A stretch of DNA of 64,000 nt from Hymenolepis diminuta (taxonomy: Eukaryota > Platyhelminthes > Cestoda > Cyclophyllidea > Hymenolepididae): positions 626,599-690,598 of the forward strand of contig CAADRB010000050.1 of NCBI GenBank assembly GCA_900708905.1, written 5' to 3'. The notes below the pieces were generated by a model. The model saw nothing but the letters and a program-made list of their open reading frames with translations, did no database searches and was not told the DNA's origin. Positions 36,601-49,300 of the stretch are shown piece by piece (position 1 is the stretch's first letter; the number at the start of each line of letters is the position of its first letter). Both the position numbers and the translations under genes were made by a program.

Positions 36601-39600
36601 AAGTAATTTAAGTGGCATGCCAGTATTTAATGCAATCTATGTTTCGGTAACTGAAATGGTATAATTAGAATTGCCTAACCCTTTTCAATTACTGAAGTCC
36701 TGATAAATAGAATCGTTCTGTCGGTTGAAATGCTATAAGTAGCATCTTGGGTCCTACACATTAGTTTGTTTTTTAGTTCGCTGTCAACCTTGTTTCCATG
36801 CTGGGCGACTTTTCTATCATTAGATAGAATATTCCAGAAGCCAATCTAATTCGCGATACACACGATAATTTAAACACAGGGCACTTAAGTGCTTATCTGG
36901 ACTTCTTGGGTTAAATAAAAGAAACTTGGTTAAATAATTTATATTTCTTGCGGAATTATCTAATCCTTTTTTATCAAAAATTTGTATTTTATGCACTTTA
37001 CTTTTATCCAAGTTCTACCAAGGAGACAGGAGAATTGGGAAGAAAAAATGATCCACCTAAATATCACTTCAAATCATTTTTTCTTGTCTCTAAGTGATTT
37101 TCTCCTTTGTAAAAATATTTTTTGAGGTTGTTCTCATTATTTTGTCAGAAGAACTGGTTTTACCTATTTGGGAGTTCAAAGTTTGAAAAATTGTCTATAT
37201 TTCCACAATTATAAGCGTTTTTATATAATTTTTTAGTATTTCTTTTGGTAGATTCCTTCTTTTTTGCAGTTTCACTATCTTAAATGCAAGATTTTTCTAA
37301 AATTTTCCATATCTGTATGTAAATTTGCTTTTACAAATACGTAAAAAATTATGTTTGTCAGGCACTTATATTTTTTATGTGATAATAATATTGTTAACTA
37401 TTTCCGCCATTTCGACATTTAATAGTTTCCGACAGAAATGTATATGTAAGTCAATTGTTTAAGGACGTGGTGTACCTCTTCTTAAAAATGGCCAATGAAA
37501 ATCAACTTTCCGTTTTAAAAGACAAAAAATTTAAATATTAAAGAATTTTTCTAAAAAAATTTAGAAAAACGTGCTCGGGGTCCCATTATAGAATCTGAGA
37601 TTTTGAGTTTTGCATGAAAGTTCTTGGTGGTCTCTGCAATGATCGAAGTATGTACTTCTGCATTGATCCCTAATCGTCTTTGCACTTAAACAAATGCATT
37701 CCGCACCTTATAGTGTTCCAACCACTTCACAAATACTTTAACTCCTAAACATGTGGAGACCTGTATTGGCAACTACTTTTCAATCACCCTGTTATTGTTT
37801 GAAGCTTGTGCACCATTATATTGCTTTGAGGTATCGACTTTCAGTTGAAGCGATATGCAAAGTTATGAGCTTGAACTCTGAAGTGTGGTACTTTATGACG
37901 TATTTGAATGAGAGACTTGTAATTGAGACAGAGGTCACGTTGGATGGAGATGTGCCTGTATTTGTGCCCTGACAAACAGTTGTTGTCGCAGATGATAACC
38001 GTTGACTACATAAGTAACTCAAGCCGTTAAAACGTCGTCGTATATTAAAGGCGTTGAAACATGTAGAATTGTAAGGCAGTGAGAAAGGTGAACTATCGTG
38101 ATGGGTGGAAACATAAGCTTAAAAGTGGCCTTGAAAGAAGGAGAAGTTGTTTCTAGTGTGAATGTTGTTATTCTAGAAGAGCCTACGGCTTGGAGTTTTC
38201 AAGCATAAGAGGGGAAGTTAGACATGGTAAGTTAGAGATAGAATGGGGGCAAAAGAAAACACATGAGCGGTGGTGTTAAAAAGGACAGACAACTGTTGTT
38301 CTCGTATCTGAGATCGCGTAGGAAATAGAGTTGAAAGAGATGGGAGCTTAATGATCGAGGGTGAAGGAGGGTGGGGAGGTGGGGGTGTGGGAGTGTGGAT
38401 GGGGATGGGAAAGGGGGTTGGAACTAAGTATAACTGTCTAAAAATGAATGGTTTGAGAGCAGGTGGATCTACCGATTAAGAGGTTATGTAAATAGGACAT
38501 ATGGGCGTATAATGAAAGGGAGGAGTTGGAGATAGATATGATTATGCGTGACCTCTAAAATGTTGCTCCTATTGGAACCACACACTCTGAATTGAGTAGT
38601 TGACTATGTTGAGTTGTGAAGTGAAGTGCACTCAAAAGTGAATTTTATGGTACCGGTATTCCCTGGAGATTCCATTTTGTATGATTTCATAACTATGCCG
38701 CAATAAGAAGTAAGCATTTGTTTATCTAGGACGGAGTGAATAAGTGTAATTGTGGTGATTTTATGACTTCTAGATATTCGCTTAGTTAGATTACACTTGT
38801 CTTCTAATTGTCATTTAACAGGTCTACATTTGGATCGTACTGCTAATTAATGTATATGTATATAACTTTCATACGTATATATAATATTCAATTTTCAATA
38901 TCTCCATTTGGCTCTGCATTTTTGTCTTGCTTGTGGCAGTTGCATCTCGATTACGTGAAAGCTTCTGAACACGTGATAATGGGGGATAGTCCAGTCCAGG
39001 AATGGTAAGAGGTCGAAATATGGAGATGGATGTAAGGGTTCTTCGAATCTGAAATCAATTTTCTTTATTTGATCTGACTGTTTCTCTTTGAGTTCGTATC
39101 TGCTATATTCGGAGTTTGTTGACCAGTTGATTTAAGTGAAAGGCTGGTCAATCTGATTCATTTTAAACAGGGCAGAAGTAACACGTTTAACGTCACGCAA
39201 ATATCTGTAATAGAGCGCCTTTAACAAACTTCAATATATGTCCTCCAATAGGCATAGCCAATTATACTCTCTAAGTGTCCGATATTATTTTTAAAATTTT
39301 TAATCGGATTGATTTTGTGTTTTGACTTGTAGAACTCTTAAGAAGGTTACCTATCTAAATATGACAATAACATTTCAACGAGCAACTATTACTGATCCAA
39401 AAGAGAGGAATTTAGCAATTGCCAGGTCTGAAATTGAAGAATAGTAATTAATTCCCAAGTCCGTTTAGGAGACCATTTTCCAACACTTATCATAGGCAAA
39501 GATGTAGTATCATGGAATATTAGTGGTAAGAAATTGAAATTCTGTGACACCTTTATTAACCAGATTTGACCGGTGAAGTTGTCTGTTCCGTTTGCATGAG

Positions 39601-42600
39601 AGTCAAAGCTGTCTGAAAGCTCGGGAGTATCTTCAGACTGTATATGAGGCGGGGTCTCGGTTTTTAGTTTGCTACTTCAGTCCTGAATGTATTATTCTAA
39701 CCTGTTATTGCGATGATTTCATTTCGATTATTGATCATGCATGTAATATGTTGTAACTCCAGTTGGAACTTGGTTCACTATTTAATATTCGGCTTTGTTT
39801 GTTTTAATGAATTGGAACAGTTGTGTACATTTCAAGTTGTATTTGTTCTTACGCACAGTTCGTTTTATTCTCACATCGACATTTGCTGAGTCACTCGGCG
39901 AGTAGTTTTGATTTATGTGGATTGTGTCAACGCCTTAAATCAGAGCTCCATGTTGTTAAGATTAAATATCAATTCTAAAGAAATTTCATCACCCTATTCA
40001 TTTATTTGGTTGTACTTTCTCACTTTGCATTCTTATTATAAATTCCTTTCATAAATTTATTATTATGACCCACAGAAATACAAAAAAATTAGCAATGTTT
40101 AATTGTGGGAAACAGCTGAAATCGGTTAGTAACAAGTCTAACAAGTGATAAAGAGTGGATCTAAAAGGCACAAAGAACAACGTCAAAATATCAAAGAGTT
40201 TCTTCGTTTCATTTTAGCATTCGATTTGTACTAAATTCACTAAATAGGCAGGTTCAGGTTCAAAAAGTCGGACTTCACAATTCGCCCACTGGATTGTAGC
40301 ATCTGCTCGTCTACAATGTTCAGTACTTATTTACCGATATTTTTTAACCAAAATATGGCCGGTCTTGTCTCTTCAATTCATTTCTCCAAATGTTTGAGAA
40401 GGCAAACGAGCTTGTATGATATTCCGCAGTTTATAGCTTTAGCATAGCAAAGATGAGATTTCTAAAAATTGTAATTTAGCAGGGCTCCGTAAGCTGCGTT
40501 TTCTCAAGGTGAGCTCACTTAAATTTTAATTCCAATTAATTTACTTTTTAGCAGACTTAAGTCGTTAAATTCATTACTTTAAATTTTTAATATACGAAAC
40601 TTTGCTGTAAGCATAACAGTTCCTCGTTCGATTTGATTAAATCTTGACAAAAGGGAGCAATAATTTGTTTAAATTTTCAAGATAAAGTTATACGTCTTTG
40701 CTTTGTTTGCAAAAAGAGACATGAACTTTTCATGTAATAATCTACTTTTAAATCCGGAGAATTCAAAATCTTAGTTCCTGTGAAGTGTTCTATTTCAAAT
40801 AAGAGAATTTAAGTGTATCTATTTTGTTTAAAATGATCGAATTTATCGGTCATGATGCAGAGAAATATGTTTTTTAAAATCTTACTGATTCAATAAATAT
40901 ATCGATTATAAATTTTGTTTAAAAACATAATATTTTAAAGATTTCACTTACTGTTTGTATTTTAATATCAGTTTAGTCGAAAATAAAATACCAGTTATCT
41001 TGCAACTGAATTTTCTCTATTGTGATAGTTTTCTGCACATTTTATGCTTGAAAGTTATATTTTTAAATTGAAAACGCTCCCAATTTCTTCTATATTCGGG
41101 CGCGTTTTAACAGACTGCATTTTGTTTGATTTTTATTCAGGGGCCTTTCTTTCGCCTGTTGTAACATGTTAAAAGGAGTTCGTTTAATTGAGATGGCATT
41201 TGTGTGTTAACATTGTTCAATTGAACTGCGATGTTATCCGATCTATTTATATTTGACTGTAAAATTCCAAGATGTATGCGTCTTGTTTCACTTTCAGTGC
41301 ATCATTATTTACTACCGCCTTGTTTTTATAAATAAGATATGAATATATTTGAATATTCTTTTTAAAGGCTTTCACAATCGGAGTTCAGCATACCGAGCAA
41401 GATTATGGTGATATTTGAGCCTACGTTTAACTTTAGATAAAGCAAACCATATTAGGATCTGTAATTAAGAAAATTTCATTTGTGGATCAGTTCTAATCAG
41501 TTTGAATTGTCTATTAAATTACTTATTGCAGGTTAATGATATCACAATGCTCAGTGATAGTTCGAATGGATGGTGGAAGTTAGGCAAGGTGTATAACTTT
41601 CGAAATTATGTGGGCTGAAGGAAGAGGGGATAAAATGTAAGCGTTTTAAAAATTTCTTTTGGTTCCAAGTAGTTATATAAGTCTCTTTGTTCACAAAAAA
41701 GGGTCCACTTGAGATATCTTTTTGACAGTTGCACTGAGCGACGGATCTCATAAACGAAAATTTGCATTCTATGCATTTTCGTTATCACATTTTTCGCAAA
41801 CCAATCTACATTTACTTGAAAGCAAACAAGAGCCAGCAATATTGCAGTGAAGAGAAATCATTCCGATTTATGAACAGGGGAGAATAATAATCGAAATCAC
41901 TACTCCGAGAAACTAAATAGAGTAAATCAAAAATGTTAGATTTTATCTCCTGTAATTGTAATTTTTCTAGGGTTAACACAACTCAGTGAGCTCCATTAAG
42001 TTGAATTGCTCTAACTGGTTTCATAGTTGACAATTTTGGCTTACACCGACTAAATGCTCTAATGAAATGAAGATGGGAGTGGTGCAACCACCCATTCTTT
42101 AAACCTGCACACTTTCAGATGTTAGTTTCCTTCTAGTATTAGACAACTTGGAGTTGGATCGTGAAATATGTGATTATGAAGCTACATAGAAGTTCAAATC
42201 TTTGTTAATGAAAATTAATACAATTGTCCTCAACTGCCTTGAAAGCTATTACTCAATAGAAATTAAATTCTCACGTATTCTGAAGATATTTAGGACGAAG
42301 AGGCGCAAATTACAACTTAAACTCCCGAGATATCCTTGCATTTCGAGGAAAGTTTCTTCTCACTTGTCTCACTAATTGGCAACTTTATTATTTAAAGATG
42401 AACTTCTTTATGTCCAAATCCTCTTTTTAATACGATTATTAACTGATAATTTTTTGTTTATCATTTGGACTTAATAAGATTTTGCCTCCCGCTACTTTCG
42501 ATTCATAGTGATCTAAAAATTTACAGTGAACAATATGGCACTTGATAAATAACTGTCAGAACATGCATAGTTTGGAATAGAAGTGCTTTCATCTTGAACT

Positions 42601-44673
42601 TTAGTTTGAAATATTATTGATATTAAAGAGCAAAGAATTTTTCCGTCTCATTGTTTTTCTGTTAACTGAAGTTGATTTCATGTCTGACATAGACCATCTT
42701 TCAGATACGATTGAACTAATTTCTCTTTTTTCACGGTGTGTATTAAGTTGAATGATCGATCTGCTCTTGTGTGTTTACGTTTTCATTATGGCCGTCGGTA
42801 GTAATGTTAACGCTAATTCTGCTCCAACTGGGCGTTGGGCCCTTTTAAATGCCCTTGTTCTCGTGTGCGAATTTTCTAGAATAAAAAAAACAAAATTTTT
42901 TGTTTGTTATAACTTTTAGCATACTTTATATTGTATGGACTTAAAAATTAAAGATTCTAGGTAAAGGGGCTTATTGGTTTATATAATTTTTTAAGTGGGA
43001 AATCCTTGTGGTAGAACGCTGAAACCATTAAACCAGAAATCTGCTAACTTAAACAATTTCAGGAATTAAGGGAGGCAAAATCTAGCCCTCATTACCCTAT
43101 GTCACTATCTCCTGTCTCCGTTTTGGTTCTAGTGACCCAGACGGAAGGAGGCAGAAACATATAGCTTATCAACGACCACCTTCTTCGATTAAGAATGTTA
43201 GTTATATTTTTTAACTTATGGTTTTCCAGTAATGTGGCTGTGATAATGAAATTTAGTTTCTAGGTGCTACATAGACTAACAGTAATTGGATAACCGGTGC
43301 TCCATAAATGAATTCTGCTCACAGAATTTCATGAATTCCAGTCAGGGTACCGAAGATATTTGATTCTCATCATAATTGATAAATTCGTTCGAAATATGTA
43401 AAACAGATTCGTGGCGTATGTCGTTTGTTTGTCATTGCAAAGTTAGCTTCAGTATATGCAGCAGTCTGAATTTACGTAGTGTATTTCCAAAGAATATGGG
43501 GGTGAATTTACTTCCTTACCATTCCTTTCAGAAGACAAGTATCAGATTGTTCAAAACAAAGCTAACAGATGAAAAGGTACAAGTTTCCAAACAGAATGTG
43601 GCGGAAATAACCGCGTCACCTTGTGAAGCGTATAAATGAGCTTGAACATTTTGAAGTAATTTAATTAAGTTTTAATAAAGATATGAACTGTCTCTCATCT
43701 CAGTACTTGACAGATAAACAATTGAAATTTTTCAGATTTTTCTGTGCGAAGGCATTCTATCAACTCCGATACTAGTCGATACTATTCGTCTTTGATTTAG
43801 TGTCGTACATTTAAGAGGAGAGAATTCCGTGGAACTCAGAACTTATTCCGTCAGCGCATGTATTACTTAAATTAGACTTGTAATAGAGAAGGATCTGGCT
43901 TAGAAGATGTCAATAAATGAAAAAAGCAACTAATTAAGTGTTAGATGACGTGTAAAAATCGATAAACTACTGTAATACTGAGGGATAGGTCATATGCTGG
44001 ACGGAGTGAAGATGTTAGAATGCTGGGTAAAAGCCGATAAGCACATCACGATAATGGATAACGCAGTTGTAGATATACTATTTCTCAAAATGGTGATTGG
44101 TGGCCTCTATGTCCTTTACACCTGAGGTCGTGAGAACTAAAATCCAATTAAAAATTAATTGTCATGACGTTTGAGGGATATTAGCCCTATTTGCCGTTTT
44201 CATAAATGAAAATCCGCATTCATTTACATTTTCATTATCATGCTTCCTAAACCAGTTTTAATGTATTTGATATTAGCAAATATCTCAAATGGCAGAAGTT
44301 TAAGGATTGATCGGTGACGAAATCCTCATTTTCATAGTGGTAAAGTTGGAATTAACGATATTGATACTAGCAAAGACTTTTTCAATATCTCAGTCTACTT
44401 GTCTCCTCCATTGTCCAAGATAGCAAGGTGATGAAAGCTAGTATGGTGTTAACATAAAATCTTACTTCCGTCTTTTTCCTTTTACAGGTATTTCTGGCTT
44501 TCCTATCACTATGCTACTTGATTGAAACTTTGGTTCGATTCTCCGTGCATCGTGAGGGAGAACGAATGGTTGTGACTACCCACGGAGTTTTCCGCAGTAG
44601 TTCTACCGGAGGCGCAGCTTTTCAGCGAGCGCCAACCACGGAACCTACTACAGATGGGTATGGAATGCCCTAG
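27700..44673 (+). CDS. MARVEL-domain four-pass membrane protein, 191 aa, 4 exons
   Basis: Exons 27700-27813, 27922-28098, 36279-36377 and 44488-44673 are all phase 0 with GT-AG borders, giving 191 aa and TAG at 44671-44673. The protein starts MDRQAYQTTVEPENPN. Its hydrophobic segments lie at about 35-52 (LIEIILTIICFICV), 64-85, 95-118 (CQCLLAFLILISMIVSAAF) and 126-149 (FLAFLSLCYLIETLVRF). The GIFKLIE start of helix 1 and the short cytosolic N-terminus fit the MARVEL family (CMTM, plasmolipin, MAL), which acts in membrane apposition and vesicle trafficking. The cytosolic tail ends TTDGYGMP. The introns are 108 nt, 8.2 kb and 8.1 kb; the last two hold an N gap and repeat copies. The subfamily cannot be fixed from sequence alone. 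Confidence 0.87.
28429..28485. other. Assembly gap (57 N)
   Basis: A run of N from 28429 to 28485 in the second MARVEL-gene intron. No exon is interrupted. Confidence 0.99.
30225..30246 (+). repeat. (AT)11 microsatellite
   Basis: An uninterrupted AT dinucleotide tract in the second MARVEL-gene intron. Confidence 0.95.
33734..33746 (+). repeat. Short (TA)n tract
   Basis: About six TA units in the same intron. Confidence 0.85.
35800..36040 (+). repeat. Dispersed repeat copy (family with 40.1 and 56.0 kb)
   Basis: GTCAAGGTATCAAAG followed by CTTACTTCATTTGAT is shared with 56045-56085. The downstream blocks (TTGTCCACCATATCCAGTG, then a TTGACCAGTTGGTC stretch) match the same family more loosely. 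Confidence 0.55.
37561..38831 (+). repeat. 1.27-kb near-identical duplication, copy 1
   Basis: Matches 52049-53319 at a constant offset of 14,488 with no indel seen. By eye, 37577-38780 is identical between the copies. The differences are confined to the first about 15 nt and the last about 50 nt. No terminal inverted repeat, target-site duplication or poly(A) tail is evident. A 73-codon ORF (37751-37972) is identical in both copies but has no recognised similarity. The unit carries a G-rich tract at about 38358-38421. It could be a non-autonomous mobile element or a segmental duplication. Confidence 0.93.
38358..38421 (+). other. G-rich tract, candidate G-quadruplex (copy 1)
   Basis: Many closely spaced runs of three to five G on the plus strand (such as GGTGGGGAGGTGGGGG) make a quadruplex possible. 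It is striking in an AT-rich background. The same tract sits at 52846-52909 in copy 2. Confidence 0.5.
40115..40515 (+). repeat. Dispersed repeat copy, best partner 55985-56335
   Basis: Shares TGATATTCCGCAGTTTATAG, AATTTAGCAGGGCTCCGTAAG and a TCAAGGTGA end with 56230-56323. The 5' blocks (ATCAAAGAGT, CGATTTGT) are also shared. The spacing of blocks is similar in both copies. Confidence 0.7.
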
Positions 44674-46032
44674 ATAGAGTTGGATGGACCAATGAATCAT
44701 CTCTCCGTCCACCTTTGAAGGAAAAAAGTACGAAATAAACGACAACGTCTCGTTATTCTATCTATACCTCTACTGCTAAGTATATATTCTAGGACCCTTC
44801 CATATTCTTTTGCTCTTCTTTTCGCTCTTTCCGCCCATTTTTCTATGGCGATTCATTTGTTATCTTTTGCCATCCTTTATGCATGAATGAATTCCAAAGC
44901 GTACGCGCTCTATTGATTTATCGATTTTGTAATAATCACCTCGCCCCCTCCCCTCTTATTTCGATCCCGCTCTGCACAAGCGAAATCCACCTCCCTCTGT
45001 CCCCCACTATGCGTTGACGATTTGTTTGTTTGTTTTCTCGTTTTTTTTTGTGAATTGAAGATTACGTGGAAATATTACTAATATCGTCAATACTATTAAG
45101 AATAATAATGTTACTAATAATTGAATTGAGTGGACTCTTGTGATAGGTTTATGTGCTAATTACTGGTGGTAGATAGATGTATTAGCCAAGTTAATAGTGG
45201 CAGTTAAGAAGAAGCTGGCTTTCCGTCCTTGTTTTTGGGATCAAATGAAATCCCTTTTTCGGATGATTCAAGAAATTGATCATCCAAATTTTAAAGTTTT
45301 AGTTTATCCAGTTAAATTACCTCCGGCTATTGTCCGGCAGAGATGATTATTACTGAAGACGTTCCTATCAAATGTCGTCTTTTCTTTAGGCTTTGGTCAT
45401 ATAAGATATAACGATTATGAAGATTAGAAAGATGTCATTGCTTAATCTTTTCTAATTTAGGGACTAATAGGTAAACCGCTAACCGTAAGTTGACGTTAGA
45501 ACAAAGTATTATGCGCAATGGCGATCGAAATTCGAGGGGGAGAATAAAATGGGGAACGGCGGACTGGGAGAGTGGAAATAGTTATGCTTCTGGTGAGTTT
45601 CTGTCAGAGGGGGGTGAAATGCAACGATTGCAGTTGGTGTGCAAGAACATTCGAATATAAAAATAATTTTTCATAAAGCCGTTTAATTAATACGCTGTTC
45701 GATGATAATCTTCGGGAAATATTTAGGAAGTAATTCTCCACTACGTAGCTGTCTCTGACATATCCTCCCTTTTGAGTTCAAGCAATTTGATACCGGGTCA
45801 AAAAATTGGGTGATTATGAAGAGGCTTGTAAATAGATTTCAAAGCTTCTGCCTATCCATAGAATCTCGAGGCAAGCTCTTAAGCATCAAGAGAAACCGAT
45901 TGCTACTCAAATCTATAATTTTCAGGACTGAAATATTAATAAATGGAATTTAGACAGAAATCACTGTGGTGTTTACAGCACTAACAAGGCTGATTGAATC
46001 ACGTGCACTAGAACAGTCTGGAAAGTGGGGTA
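44674..46032. other. Intergenic region downstream of the MARVEL gene
   Basis: Contains the 3' UTR and then AT-rich sequence with some C-rich patches (44940-45010). No ORF or exon could be supported. Confidence 0.6.
44734..44739 (+). terminator. AATAAA poly(A) signal of the MARVEL gene
   Basis: A canonical AATAAA lies 61 nt after the stop codon, which would give a short 3' UTR. Confidence 0.5.
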
Positions 46033-46330
46033 TGTAACCGGTCGCAGACGTGTGGGCGGAGGCCTCCTCAGCCAATCAGCAATCAAGATCCCTAGCAGCG
46101 TAGCATAGTTTTCTATTTAATGGCTAAGCTTTTGACAACGACACACATAAGGGAGTGAGCAATAAACCCTCTCCACTCGACATCTTTTTTGTTCTTACCA
46201 CTTTGGGCATAGCCTAGCTAATTTGGGAGTAAAGTGATAATGGAGGACTCTACTAGAGACTATTTTGACTGCTAAGGAGGATTATTTAGGTATAGCAAAA
46301 AGACTCGTTGGTGCAGCATCCGCTACATCT
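46033..46330 (+). mobile_element. LTR-like segment, possible solo LTR
   Basis: A locally GC-richer block starts TGTAACCGG. It carries a CCAAT box (46072-46076), a weak TATA-like CTATTTAATGG, then AATAAA at 46161-46166 followed by a CTCTCCACTCGACA stretch. That is the usual order of an LTR promoter, polyadenylation signal and downstream element. TTGGTGCAGCATCCGC near 46306 could be a primer-binding site, but I cannot match it to a tRNA. No second LTR or internal coding region was found. It could equally be an unrelated promoter-like sequence. Confidence 0.3.
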
Positions 46331-49300
46331 CCCCGCTCAAATCGAGTTCTTGATATTAAGATTGAATAAAATTGTTAACCAGATCATGATTTGTCTGTAT
46401 TATTTTGAACCCGAAAGTAGTAAAAAGGATAAGAGCTTTTTATTTAACTGACCAAAAATACGTTTCTGAGGGAAACAACCGAAAATCTTCAACAATTCTC
46501 ACTTTACTCCTAGGCTTTTAAGATTTTATTTTTATACAGTATATTGCCAAGTCGTATTTATTAAATCGGATTTAATTATTTATTTCATTAAGTTATTGAA
46601 TCGAAACAAAATTAACAGAAATTTAAAAATATAATTTGTTATGAATATATTCTATGAAACAAGCGAAGATTCAGTTAATTTAATAAGCCAATTGTCGTTA
46701 GATTTGAAAAAATCTTTCTTTACCGTTTAACAACTATTTTTACATTACCATAGAAATTTGTGTAATAAACAAAAAATTAATTCCTAAGAATTATTGTGAA
46801 AATCACATTCACATTGCATCATGAAAGTTCGTTTTGGTAGAGTTAAAAAATCTGATTCTATCCGGTTTCAAGAGTAAAACAAGAACAAGAAAACCAGAGT
46901 AAAAAAGAGGGAGAAAAAGTGTGACAAATTACTGATTTATTAAGATAAAGAGAGAATCCAATAGCAAAAGGGTGTTTAACTAAGCTGAATAGAAGTGGTA
47001 GTCTATCTGGGAGTTCTTTGTTTTTCCGTGTTTGGGTTATGGATCTGAACGTGTTCTCATGAGAGTAATGACAACAAAACATGCCACCCTTGTAAGCCCT
47101 TTGTTTAGAACATATCCAACTGAAATAGGACTGGATTTCAGCTCCGACAAGGTGGTTAGCCTTTGATGGAAAATCCTTTTGGAGAATCAATTCGTGTTAA
47201 ATAGAAATTACTGTCTTATTGTACTTAGCTGCTGGAAAGCTATGAAGACGGGTTAGTTGTAATCACCCAATCGTCATAATCTACTCCCTTCTAGATACGT
47301 GTATTTGTCTGCTATCGAATAAAGTAAAGGCGGCTTGAAAAATACGTGATTTTGAAAACGTTCACTAAGGAAAATCTGAACTTGTATCCTCTTAAGGCTA
47401 AGCCCAATTCACACTTAAACATCTCAAACCGAGAAAGTCCTTATGACGAAGAGGCTCTGACCACTTATAAAGTTCAGGATCATAATGCTCTCATTGCACT
47501 ATAACTTCTCACCAATACGTATAATATCAAGAACATATAATATACAATATATGTCCATGATGTACACTCTAACTAATCATGTTTTCATCAAATGAATTGA
47601 ATTAAATTATCTCATTCGGTTTAACACAGTTATACTGTACCCCAATCTCTATCAGCTTAGGTAAAATAAATCAGAATTTTAAAAACCACCAAACACTTCA
47701 TTATCTGGAGAGTAGGACCTTCGGGTGCAAGCTAGTTGTCTATTAGTTAAAGATCTCAGTCGTTGAAACCTCAATAATTTACTTTATAAGGTTTCATTTG
47801 AATTCGTGAGATATTTCACCTGGACCATAGATTTGATGATTCAATGAATGACTCATATTACGACTGTAAAGTGGGCAATCATATTTATATCGCCTAATTA
47901 GATTTCCTTATTTTCTGTCTCCCTTTTTCTTAGGAGGGTTTATTTATTTTCATTTTGAATGTTGACGAAATTTTAAATAGAAAAATTTATAAAATCGATA
48001 GCAGGTTTCTAACTTCCGGATGCTTCATGTCTTACAAAAAGATATAGGTGGTTAAAACATAATCCGTCAACACTTCACACCCAGTCCTAGCATTGCGCGC
48101 AACACCGGCTTACCTTCAAAAGATAAGATAGGCTCATTGAATTTCCGAAAGCACCGGAAAATACTGATAATATCCCTTAAGAAGAACTGAGTAGCAAGCA
48201 ATTTAAGGGCTCATGGAGCAAAACCTCCCTACTATCTTCCCAAAATTATGTTTCTAAAACTATTCATCCGCTTGTCCGAATAGTATGATGACAATAACTC
48301 CATAAACAAAGGAGCCGTTTTATGACAAATGCATAGTTTAATTTCTCTCTTGCTGGTCAGAATTAACCATCGAGGTTGGTTATTGCTAGTCTAAAAGATA
48401 GTCACAAATCCCAGAACCCAATAATATGATGTAAATTCCTTACAAGTAGGCTTGCTCCAAAATTGGGCAAGGCAACAACACCTCAATCTTGCACACTTTA
48501 ATAAATATGCAAATTTTTTGGATAATTAAGGATAAATAATCAATTCAATTTTTATTCAGCAGTCATCCACGTCTCTAGGTGTTTAGCGATGAGCATTAGT
48601 TTCTTGGACTATTGTTTCTCCCCTAGATTAAAATGTAGATCTTCACTCTTGTCGAAAATTTTGATGGTATATTCCCAGTTAGGTGTCTTCCGCTGCAAGT
48701 GTCACAGTGCTAAATTCCCATTAAAATCTCTAACTGTGTGTAAAGTTTGATCTATAAATTTTGAAAATCGGTTATGGATTTGACCCCAGTTTGCATCGAC
48801 TCCCTCGTTTTATGTAACGAAAACAAAACCCTCTGACACATAAAGGCTCATGCGCGCAAATAAACCATTCCCGCCAAAAGTGGACCAACTAAATCAAATA
48901 AAAATTAATTTCGAAGTAGCTACTGAGAATAAATTCGAGAGAATTTAGATGCTCCACTACGTTCATTTCAATAGCGGGGGAGAGAGCTGTTACTTGAAGT
49001 CGATTTTATTAAATAGTACCGAATGCGACAAGATTTATTTAAATTCAACAATGACTTGTTATAACAGTATGTTAGATAGTCGTTGTCTAATAAATTATTG
49101 CTAAAAAATAAAGCATTAAGATGTTTACCAAAATTACTTCCTAGCAGCACCTTAAGCAAAAAGTGGGAGAATTAAAATTCAACTATCGAAAGGGCATATG
49201 AGGAGTGTGAAGCATTGCATGTATATTTGGTCCTAGTGAAAATGTAGTATGAAGCGAAATTCCCACTTATATTCTCTGGGTTTCTGACTAGGGTTTACTA

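Larger units (their letters stand above)
36378..44487 (+). other. 8.1-kb MARVEL-gene intron with repeats
   Basis: Holds the first copy of the 1.27-kb duplication (37561-38831) and a dispersed-repeat copy (40115-40515). 39010-39170 carries diverged pieces of the same family. The remainder is AT-rich with no recognised exon. Confidence 0.7.

Noticed and set aside
37751..37972. 73-codon ORF conserved in both 1.27-kb duplicates
   Set aside because: The whole unit is identical, so conservation of the ORF is not evidence of coding. No similarity was recognised.
44509..44745. 78-codon minus-strand ORF
   Set aside because: Antisense shadow of the last MARVEL-gene exon.
46858..47190. 110-codon minus-strand ORF
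   Set aside because: No family match recalled, no splice signals, no promoter, and composition like chance ORFs nearby.
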